Part shown: positions 36,901-45,655 of the stretch, piece after piece | Layout of the letters: each line of letters starts with the position of its first letter | How positions within the stretch are numbered: position 1 is the first letter of the stretch | DNA from: Sparassis latifolia | Lineage: Eukaryota; Basidiomycota; Agaricomycetes; Polyporales; Sparassidaceae | Assembly (NCBI GenBank): GCA_018466975.1 | Contig: CM031562.1 | Span: 868,001 to 932,000, forward strand | Direction of reading: 5' to 3' | DNA: 64,000 nucleotides | The notes under the pieces: generated by a model | What the model was told of the DNA's origin: nothing | Seen by the model: only the letters and a program-made list of their open reading frames with translations | Databases searched by the model: none | Program-made: the position numbers and the translations under genes

Positions 36901-39110
36901 GACTTGGTCAAGAATGTTGTGACCAGGAACAAACCCGGCTTGATCAGGATGGATAAGAGTTTGAGCGACTTGGGACAGGCGCAAGCTTAAAGCTTTAGTA
37001 AAGATTTTGTAGTCGGTGTTGAGGAGAGTAATGGGATGATAATTTGCAATGTCCCATCTGTCCTTCTTCTTGTATAAGGGGCATAGCCAACTGTCAGCAA
37101 AAGCGGTATTGGGGGATACGCCAAAGGTGTGTATGTCATCATACACCTCTGTAAGGGTGTTAAGAACATTAAAAGTGGGTATTCCATCTGCCGATTGACC
37201 TGTGTATCGGGTTTTTAGGGATTTCCAAAATTCATATGGTAGTCCATTTAGGCCTGCAGCCTGACCATTCTGGGATAGGCGTAGGGCTTCATCCACAAGG
37301 TCAGTGGTCAGAGAGTCAGCTAGTTGTGTGTGTTCAGAGTCAGAAAAATGAGCGGTAAGAGCTGTCAGAGCTGTAGTGGTGGCTTGTGCACATTCCATGG
37401 GTGTGCAGGGGTCATATACAGTCTGTAGGTGATTGTGATAGTCACAGGCAAGTTCAGCCATATGATCCGATCTTGTGGCATAGGTAGGAGGGTTGGAATT
37501 TGGGTGACATAGAGAGAAGATGGCCTCACGAGACTTTCTCTGTTTACTAAGGTTTGACCAATATTTACTTGGGATTTCTGCCTCTAGGCAGTGTCGGGCA
37601 GCTGTAGAGAGGCCTATCTTCTGGGTATGTACACATTCAAGGTCAATTATATGTTGCTGAAGCATTGCAGCAGAGAGTTGGAGGGCAGGATCATCTTGAA
37701 TGTTAGTGGAGTTTAGCATAGCATTGAGCTGTTCATGAAGAACAGATATTTTTGATTGAAGTTAGGGGTAGCGATCTTGGCACATTTGCAGGCCACAGCA
37801 ATGACTGCATCTTTGAAAGTTGCAAAGAAAGTTTGTGGATTTTGTGTGAGTGAGCGAGATGGTAAGGAGTTCTGGATATCTTGTTCTAGTTTTCAGCCAA
37901 GGTAATCCACATCTGAGGCGAATTTGGCATCCTGGAGGAGGAAGAGAGGGAGGGTCCACCTGCCTTTCCCGATATGTGGAGCTTTTTGGTCGACAATGCA
38001 GACAGATATCAGATGATGATTCGTTGATACCACAGAGGCAAAGATTTGCCAGTCTGTGGCAGAGGCAAGAATTTGTGAAGAGACATAGATATGATTGATG
38101 AATAATTGACTGCTCATGGCTTGTTGTAGAAAAGAGAACGCTCGAGTATCCGGGAAGGTGGTACACCATCCATCTTGAAGACAGAAGTGTAGGTGTAGGT
38201 CAGTGAGAGCAGAGACAGCTGCAGTAGCATCTGGATGGCAAGGTAGTCGGTCCAGCACATCTTCCACAAGATTAAAGTTGCCTAGTAGAATATCCGGTCT
38301 GGGGAGATTGGCATTCTCCCAAGCGTGACGTAGTTCAGACCAGAAGTGTTCACTCTCAGTCATCCCGTTGGGTGCATAGACATTTAGGATTTTTAAGGTG
38401 AGTGAAGCATGCCAAGGTATCGTGAGGAAAAGGGCACGTCTGGGAATAAGGACAGTGGAGGTGACATTTTGAACATTGGTGACTTCCTTATTTAAAACAA
38501 TAGCAACGCCTTGAGCATTCGCGGTGTGTTCCGCAGCAGAAAAGTGGATGTCAAGGCGCTTCCCGAAGAGATGATGTAGACGGTCTACATATGTTTGGTC
38601 AAGGTGGGCTTCCTGAATGGCCAGGATGCCAAGTCGTTCGGACTTCATCAAAGCATGAATGGATGTCCACTTACTTTGGGTATGAGATGGATCACTTGCA
38701 CCATGACCACGTATGTTCAGGGAGGCCACTCGTAAAGACACACAAGTATTTTTCCTGGGCTTCTTCCTGCGGAGTTTCCGCTGTCGTGGAGCAGCCTGGC
38801 CATGTGGGGCATTTGGATATGTTGGTGGCTGCTCAGATGCACCAGATGAGAGCACCGTCAATGGGGCAGGATAAGAAGAGGCCAGGAGTGGTGACAATGG
38901 ATGTTGAGACAAAGCAAGAGAAGGAGAACATGAGGGAGATGACCCGCCGCCTAGCTCTACCTGCCCGTCCTCAGGGATAAAATTGGCAGGAGGGATTTGG
39001 TCCCCTCCAGGTAGGTGGAGGCACGAACTGGAAGCCATTTGCGAAGCCAGAGTGAGAGGTGATAATTGCAATGTGTTAGATGTTGGTATACCACTTCCCG
39101 CATACAACAA
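33907..39110 (-). pseudogene. LINE ORF2: endonuclease, reverse transcriptase, RNase H
   Basis: The endonuclease is at 37893-39110 (RVASLNIRGHG, LAIQEAHLDQTY, ILNVYAPNG). Its usual GDFN reads GNFN, IDRIY reads INHIY, and the SDH-type motif reads TNH, so three catalytic positions are changed. An in-frame TGA at 37893 (expected Trp) and a 1-nt frame change near 37750 precede the RT fingers (GVIVALDQEKAYDKVAHDYL). Another TGA at 36790 interrupts before the palm. The palm keeps the catalytic FADD (LFADDTTTYLSEYDS, about 36530). RNase H lies at about 34560-35295 (VTVYTDGSCLNNGDADA, NQAGEVVAVLVAA), with the D-E-D set visible. A CxxC...H...C knuckle (CSSCGCLDSIDHILTEC) lies near 34400, and the C-terminus ends near HWCPPVH at 33907. 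Reading needs frame jumps, so no intact protein is made. Confidence 0.88.
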
Positions 39111-39626
39111 TTAGCGAGGAGGGAGTGACAGGTCCTGGATCACTACAGGTGACAATGCCCACACGTACTGGATTCAACTACTTATCGCGCAGAGTCGGTC
39201 ATTCGGTAGGGGCTTAAGCCTCTCGGCGTGGCATGCCAGGGCCTAAATAAGCCGCTGCTGTTGCTACAAAGTAGCGGAAAATGGTCTCGCGCGGCTTTCC
39301 TGTCCCACTGCAGTGGTCAGTATATGTGGGCCAGCGAGATGAAGGGCGGAACGGCCTTTTCAGAGGCAGCATGATGTCCTTAGAGGCCGGGGTATGAGCA
39401 CATGGGTCATATCAGTGAACGTATTGATTACGTGGCAGGGTATCATTAGGGAGGATACAAAGATTCAACGCCTAAGCAGTCACATAATTATAAATATGTC
39501 TACAAGGTGGCGAATGGTAATGACAGATGCAGGTAAGCGAGAGCCGCCAGGAGATGAAGAGAGGGGAGTGAGAGTACATGAGCAAGGAAATACCAAATAT
39601 CAATGTGGTGCATGCACCGCCAAGGC

Positions 39627-41806
39627 CTAGAAACAACCACAACCACGACCTCTACCTCCTGCAGGGCGACCGTGCGAGAGTGGGCTATTCGAGCGAGGAC
39701 CCGATGGGCCAGCACTGCCATTGTCGGGCACATTGTTGTCATCATTGTCATTCAGACCAGGGTCATTGATGCCCAGGCCATGCCAGCTGGGGATGCGAGG
39801 GAAGGGGCAGAGGCCATGAGGATGGTCCGATGCATGGCAGCTGCTGCAGTGCCAGCCCGAGTGCCCTTGTCCACAGCCGATGAAGTTAGTGGGGAATAGT
39901 TGGTGGTAAATATGGTTGCGCCAGACAAGCCAGTCAGCAAGGGCGTCCATCAGTGCATCTATATATAGGTTCGCCATGGGCACAGGGTAGCCCCCAGGTC
40001 CATAAAGATCCAGGATGACGATTTTGAGGGATTGGATGATCGCGAACGCATGCACGACATTGGATTCATCATCATTGCTGAGGATGTCGATAAGGATGTG
40101 GAGGGATGCATCTTCGCAGAGGCGTGCAATGATGATGTCACGAATTTCATTCTGGTCCAATGACGTGAATCCGTTGAGAGTGCAGACCTAACGAGGGAGT
40201 TCTCATGCAAGGCTATAGGCGAAGAATGTGAGATCGGGCATGGAGACGCAGAACTGATGAAGTGGGCTGCGCGTGCTGTTGGAGGTACATTGTAGAGAAG
40301 ATATGCCAAAGGAGGCTGGTTGGGATGACGGGCATCAGTGAGCATGAGGGGAGGGGCAAGGTGTGCATTCGGGGCATTAAAGTGTTGTGCGACGATTCGC
40401 GGGACGATCACAAGGACAGCCAGGCGGAACACTAGGTCACTAGCACTAAAACCAAAAGGGACAATAGCTTAAGCCGAGTCCTCCGAGAAGCACCACTGGA
40501 TACTCTGTTCCGTGTTCATGCCCTCCAGGAACCAGAGGGGCCTGTCTGCGAATACTCTGGGAAAGCCACCAGCCGGCATCGGGGTGAAAGCGTTTTCCAG
40601 CGGTGCACCAGGGCACGGTGCAAGGGGCGTAAAATGTGCCATCTGATTGAGGTGATCCCTCGCCATGGCTGTATTGGTGAGTTGCGCCGGTCATGGCATT
40701 GGAGGGTGGATCAGAGAGCTCTGGTTGCTGAGTCTCATGAATGACGGAATGCCCGTGGTGAGGCTAGACCCAGATGCGATGATGCAGGGGATGCGGGAGC
40801 CACCTTGAAGCACACGGGCTGCAGACGTCGGGCTCTCCGGGCATGGGACATCTGGCTCCTTGTTGTCAAGACACAGTGAAATGCAGACGCACGCCGGGGG
40901 AGGGGGAGGAGGGAAGAAAGGGTCATCCGGCAGAGCATTTAAGACCATGTCCTCCTTGCTATCTGACAATTCATGGGCCCACTTGTGAGCAGCACTCTCG
41001 GAGTCAGAGGGTTTGGACACAGCCAGTAAGTCTCCCCCCAATTAGGTGGAGGATTCGCCACTGTCGCCTAAGGATGTCAAGGTGTTGTCAAAGTCGACCT
41101 GACTAGGTGTTAGGAATAATATCACAGGATGTGATTGTTTACTTACGTCGATGAAAGCTTCACCATCGGTGTCCCTCCAAAACTCATTATCCGAGTCGAA
41201 CATCGAGGGCAGGCTGGAGGCTCGCTCCTTCCCTTTCTTGTGGGTAGGGATGGGTTCGGTCACAGAGACAGGACCCAGAGTGTGTTCGGTAGGAGTGGAG
41301 AGCACTTTTGCGATCTGGGCGAGATGCTGGGCAGAAGCATGGGCGATCAGACGGGTCGATGAACACATCGTGGTGGACTCTTGTATAACAGGCAGTATTT
41401 CCTGGTGGGCCGACTGTGTGCCGGTGGCATTGGGAGCAGAGGGCAGTGCAGGGAAATCCTCAGTGACCGAGAGATCGGGCACCACAGGTGTAGCGGTTGC
41501 CACCGGTACTGTAGGCATGATGGGCTCCACTGCAGTCGTGGGCACAGCAGAAGGCACTAGGGTGGTCGTAGTTGCAACAATCTGCACAAATGTCGGAGCC
41601 GGAGTAATCGTTGTTGGAGTCGTTTGGACTAATGGCTCGGGTATGGACGATTCTGAGGAGAGTAGAGAGATATAAGTTATTTTGATTTTACGTAGTTGCA
41701 GAGGTGGCGTACCCTTCGCTGTTTTGGAGCGCGTCATGCATTTTATGGATTTCCCGGATGTAGTGCGCTGCTTCTTCGGGTTGGAAGGCATGGAGAAAGG
41801 AGACAA
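39627..41806 (-). pseudogene. LINE ORF1 (gag-like), interrupted
   Basis: One frame can be followed from 41806 (MSPFSMPSNPKKQRTTSGKS) down to about 40190. In-frame TAA codons lie at 41042 and about 40468. The frame then shifts to one that ends at 39627. The N-terminal half is Thr/Pro/Val-rich and disordered. The middle has a conserved-looking block (RPLWFLEGMNTEQSIQWCF, HFTPLAPCPGAPLENAFTPM), and the C-terminal half is helical (EIRDIIIARL...VVHAFAIIQSLKI). The end carries a Cys/His motif, GCGQGHSGWHCSSC followed by DHPHGLCPFPRIPSWHG, then Gly/Arg-rich sequence, suggesting RNA binding. The spacing is not the retroviral CCHC. The position upstream of the endonuclease/RT ORF and on the same strand supports the ORF1 call. 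Confidence 0.72.
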
Positions 41807-41900
41807 TTAAGACTGGGATAAGGGAGTGAACTGAGTTGGATATAGATCAAAGTAAATGAGATGCGAATAAATGAAGTGAACGGCGACGTGCCTCCTTATA

Positions 41901-42645
41901 TCCTGGGGAGCCAGGCCGAACAGGGACATGTGGAAATAGTGGGGGAGAGGGAAATTGGTTTGCTGAGTGTCAGTCATCAGGGTCCATTGATACGGACTTA
42001 GATGGCCATCGAATTTTTCTCTCGAGTCTTATGGCATTTTGTTGCTTCGCGTGAAGCGGCACGTAGCATATTGCATGCAGGATTCTCGAGACATGTGGAG
42101 AACGACATACGAAATCTGTGAGGTACAAAATTGGTGTCTGTGGTCGACAACATAGTCCCGGGTTAGTTAAATGAGAGGTCAACTAAAAGGACACTTTTTC
42201 ATCATAGTAAAATGCAGGTGCTTACATGGCGATGCGACCGTGTATGTCCTGGTTGAAATTTCTGCAGAAACCAGTCAGGCCTGGGTCAGAGAGCCCATTT
42301 TTATTTGTCCAGTAATGAGTGGTTCGTGATGCATGTTCAGAAGGTCGAGCGGGAAGGGGTCTCCATGCTGGCATGCTGCGGTGCTTAGCCAGCAAAGAAA
42401 ATTTTTTCTGGCTCCGAATTGAGAGATAACGTTGCCCGGGAGGAGGCGACATGCCGGCTTTCTGGTTGTGCACGTCGTTTTATGAGATTCATATGGTTAG
42501 CTATCCTCACCTGTGTCTCACTGTGTGTGGGTTGTGGGAGGGCCGACCACAGTTTAGTAGGGGAGAAATGTGGTCAGGGCGTTGGGCATTTCGGATGAGT
42601 CATCAAATGGTGAATATATATAGAGAAAGGTCTAGACAGGGCTCT
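41901..42645. other. Stretch between LINE ORF1 and foldback element
   Basis: Probably the 5' part of the LINE or older repeat debris. Short frames on both strands show nothing recognisable. Confidence 0.35.
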
Positions 42646-42993
42646 ATGTCGGAAAACTCTTAGCGCCCATATAGTGTCACGATTTTGTCACAATTTCATT
42701 GAATATCCTTGAGTTACAAATTTTGTTGCCTTTTAAGGCCATTATAAGGTTTTGTCCCGAAGAAAAATGCCCAAAAATGGTTTAAATGGTACTCAATGAA
42801 ATTGTGATGCATTGTGACTGTCACTTTTTGGTCACATTGCCATCAAGTACCATTTAAACCATTTTTGGGCATTTTTCTTCGGGACAAAACCTTATAATGG
42901 CCTTAAAAGGCAACAAAATTTGTAACTCAAGGGTATTCAATGAAATTGTGACAAAACCATGACACTATATGGGCGCTAAGAGTTTTCCGACAT
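42646..42993. repeat. 348-bp near-perfect palindromic foldback element (MITE-like)
   Basis: The two arms (42646-42793 and 42846-42993, 148 bp each) are reverse complements with only three mismatches by eye; a 52-nt loop separates them. The arms begin ATGTCGGAAAACTCTTAGCG and include AAAAATGCCCAAAAATGG. No coding capacity is seen inside. Single-strand DNA or RNA from here would form one long hairpin. The form fits a foldback/MITE-type transposon; a convincing target-site duplication is not visible (flanks GGCTCT and TTATGG), so class and exact ends are uncertain. Two of the three mismatches are adjacent to a former CpG. Confidence 0.9.
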
Positions 42994-43598
42994 TTATGGC
43001 ATGTGGTGTCATGTGAGCACTTTGGGATGCAGGGTGATTCAAGCTCACATCTACTGAGGTTCCCGCAGTTCCCTTTCGAATTCTCTGCCTTAAGGCTATG
43101 GCGGAAGTGATGGAGTTTGCAGAATGCTGGATCGGCCCATTCGAGGTGCGTCGATAAAAAGAAGGTCTCTCCGCGAGTTATTTCGAGAATTTTGAAGGTG
43201 ATATAACAGTTTCCGAGGTGGAGGACGGTGGCAATAACACCTCTACCATATCTTCCGACACGAATTTTGCTGCCAATGGCAAGAGGGATATATGTTGGAA
43301 GAGCTGCCCACCAGGGGCGAGTGTGGGATGGTTGCTCAATTGGTTTATGAATCCACACCATGATTGTGTCAGAAAAAGATTCAAGGAGAGGGGGGGAGAA
43401 GATGATTTCCTCCTCGAATGAGCCAGTCGGCGTGAGATCTGATGGATGCGGGAGAGGGATGCGGGATTTATCAGCAATAGAGTCAGGAGGGAGGGCTATG
43501 TGAGTCAAGAGTGTAGCTGAAAGTGGTTTTGGAGGTGTAAAGAAAAATGGCAGGAGCCATGGGGAGTTTGAGGAGGACCAGTTCTCTTCATTCACCAT
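42927..43598 (-). CDS. Orphan ORF of 223 codons, 3' end inside the palindrome
   Basis: Opens with MVNEENWSSSNSPWLLPFFF and is uninterrupted for 223 codons. It has no family I recognise. A central block (IGSKIRVGRYGRGVIATVLH, CYITFKILEITRGE) looks like a small beta-rich module. A Cys/His cluster (CSHDTTCHKC) follows. The codons after that cluster, including the stop, lie within the right arm of the foldback element, so the original 3' end has probably been replaced. It could be a fragment of a transposon gene. Function unknown; whether it is expressed is unknown. Confidence 0.35.
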   Translation of the reverse strand: MVNEENWSSSNSPWLLPFFFTPPKPLSATLLTHIALPPDSIADKSRIPLPHPSDLTPTGSFEEEIIFSPPLLESFSDTIMVWIHKPIEQPSHTRPWWAALPTYIPLAIGSKIRVGRYGRGVIATVLHLGNCYITFKILEITRGETFFLSTHLEWADPAFCKLHHFRHSLKAENSKGNCGNLSRCELESPCIPKCSHDTTCHKCRKTLSAHIVSWFCHNFIEYP

Positions 43599-44404
43599 TA
43601 TGGGGGGTCTATTTCTGACTTTAGCTTTGCTGTGAATAGGCTTGTCGCTTTAATGGCTTGCTGGGCATTTACATAGCCGATATCATGGTTCGAATTGATG
43701 TTATTGAGAGCGATCATGGTTCATTGATGTTCGGGGTATTTACGGGTGACTGATGGTCATTGGGAAAAGGGATAAATGTAGCTACCGCAAGGGTTGGACA
43801 TGTTGCTAAATAAATTTGGACAGAGTACACTGCTACATAGAAGCCTCATGTCCATGCTTATGTCAGCAAGTTGCCTAAAAAGGGCATGGCGGGTGACGCG
43901 GCCTATTGCCGTAGTGAGCGGGGGCGGGAGGCTCTGTGAAAGTAGTCCTATCGTCCCAGACTGTTATCGGGGTCTGGAGGCAGTAGTAGAAGGGGTGTTC
44001 ATGCTAATGGTAGCGCCCCAGGGGCAGGTTTGGCATACCTAGCCCGACAGGGTTCTCCTGGTATGGAGGGCCTGGTGTGGCCCGCGGTATGATGGCCGCA
44101 GCTCGGTGAGAGCACCGTACGAGGACGGTATGGGAATATATAGCCAAGGGAGATGTTTGGGAGGCAGGGAAAGAGCGTACCATAGCAGTTGCGTCTGGGA
44201 CATCCTATCCCCACTGCACTTCCTGTGTGCGGATTACCCTCCTTGTTTTCTCTGCGCCCGTTTGCTTCCCTCCTAGAGGTACTAGTCCCCTGGACCACGT
44301 AGAGGTCGGCGCAGGCAGGTCCCGTAGTGGGGACCGCCAGGGGGAGTCCCAGTTTATATCTTCGAAGTCCCTTGCGAATGTCTCCATGCAACCTCGAGGA
44401 AGGA
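43599..44404. other. Stretch with no recognised gene
   Basis: Several short frames on both strands occur (for example minus 43999-44391), none with recognisable similarity. The segment is probably the right-hand part of the repeat-rich block. A small local inverted repeat (CCGTACGAGGACGG) is at about 44115. Confidence 0.35.
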
Positions 44405-44919
44405 TTATACTACCAGGCCTGGCAGCTTCTCCTTGATATATTTCACAACACCATCTGGTCCCTGCTCAACCTGTAACCCATGAGGGAGGCTGAGAGTCTT
44501 GATCTCGGGTATCGTTTGCCGTGCAATGTTCACGATGATCTGTTCATTTGCTGCGTTGTTACATGGATCCTGACCAAGGAGAGATGCCATTCTGCTCACG
44601 GATGCCTCCTCTGGAGTCCACATGGATGCTGTGAACTGTGGTAGAGACTTGGTCATTGAAGAGCTCAATTTCCAGAGAATTTCTCACCAGTACGTTTGGC
44701 TGTTCGCGCATCAGGGTGGTCTCAACATCATCAATTCCTATACGATTGAACGTCAGCAACATAGCATCGAAGATGAAATGGGAACGTTTGGATCTTACTC
44801 TCGACATTGGCTGCGTGTATGATCGTATACTGGTCCTTCACCTCTTCTATGATGCGACCGATGATACGTTTAGCACGCTCCGGCACTGTATTGACAGTAA
44901 TCAGCTTGATCGCAGACAT
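44405..44919 (-). CDS. Small conserved fungal protein, unknown function
   Basis: Four exons assemble to about 110 residues. Exon 1 from the ATG at 44919 reads MSAIKLITVNTVPERAKRII and VEEVKDQYTIIHAANVE-like sequence. The next reads IDDVETTLMREQPNVL, then FTASMWTPEEAS, then NEQIIVNIARQTIPEIKTLS and ends YIKEKLPGLVV. The introns (for example the one between NVL and FTASMW) have GTGAG donors and CAG acceptors, and splicing restores a smooth alpha/beta pattern. The pattern resembles a short family of fungal proteins I have seen annotated only as hypothetical. No signal peptide or membrane segment. Function is not assigned. Confidence 0.72.
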
Positions 44920-45655
44920 ATTGTGCGAGGGTCGATACTATGCCGGGGGAGGCAGGGAAGGTATGATGTTTGCATTGATTTATACTGACTCCTCGAGTCA
45001 GCCTCTTGGTCATCTGGTGCATCTAGGTCACACACGCGATCGTGGAAATCATCGGAGAATTTGGATAGCCAACCTGGCGTAGTCGATATTGTCGCAATCC
45101 ACACCCCATCAGGCACTCCCGGAACTAGCTAGGAAGCTGCGCGGAAGAAATGGGCCTTGTGGTATGAGCGCACGATAAGATCGACTTACGAAAGAATGTC
45201 ATGGCCTTCACTTCCAATGCCACAGTGGATGGAGAAGTCTCGACTCACCGCGCTGTGGATCCTGCGCAACAATGTTGGAACATACTTAGCCAAGTTAGTG
45301 TGAAGCCAAGTCCATGTGGGTTGCTTGCAATGCCAAGGAAGACAAGGCAAGGCAGAGGCTATGCAAAAGTGCGTCTATCTTAATTACGAATCGCTCTTTC
45401 GTATCTTACATTCAGCATCCTCAGACACCCATTCCTTGAATCCACAAATGAGCGACAACAGCAGACTATGGGGACAAAAAGGCAACGCGACGAGCGGTTG
45501 GTTTCCACAGGAAATTATTCGTCAGTTATGCCGGTCATTAATTGTATGTACGTACAAGCATATGATTTCAATTCGAAACACACTATGAGATCGTTACCCA
45601 AACAGCGCAAACAAGAACAAGGAGTATATACAACTCTCTAAGCACTTGTCGTCAG
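44920..45655. other. Intergenic region, no recognised feature
   Basis: This holds the 5' flank of the small conserved gene and the 3' flank of the carboxypeptidase gene. Nothing else is seen. Confidence 0.4.

Larger units (their letters stand above)
33670..41900 (-). mobile_element. Degenerate two-ORF non-LTR retrotransposon (Tad1/I-like LINE)
   Basis: On the minus strand, in order, are a gag-like ORF1 (41806 to 39627), a spacer of about 500 nt, and ORF2 (39110 to about 33907). ORF2 carries an AP-type endonuclease, reverse transcriptase, RNase H and C-terminal zinc knuckle. A 3' segment of about 240 nt reaches the tRNA-Pro gene. No LTRs are seen. The endonuclease-RT-RNase H order with a separate ORF1 is the layout of the Tad1 and I superfamilies found in fungi. 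Outer limits are approximate: I found no target-site duplication and no clear poly-A or simple-repeat tail. Several in-frame stops and at least two frame breaks mean this copy is not autonomous. Confidence 0.88.

Noticed and set aside
42922..42993. Palindrome as an rRNA, CRISPR or terminator structure
   Set aside because: One long hairpin without repeats and spacers; length and AT-rich arms fit a foldback transposon instead.
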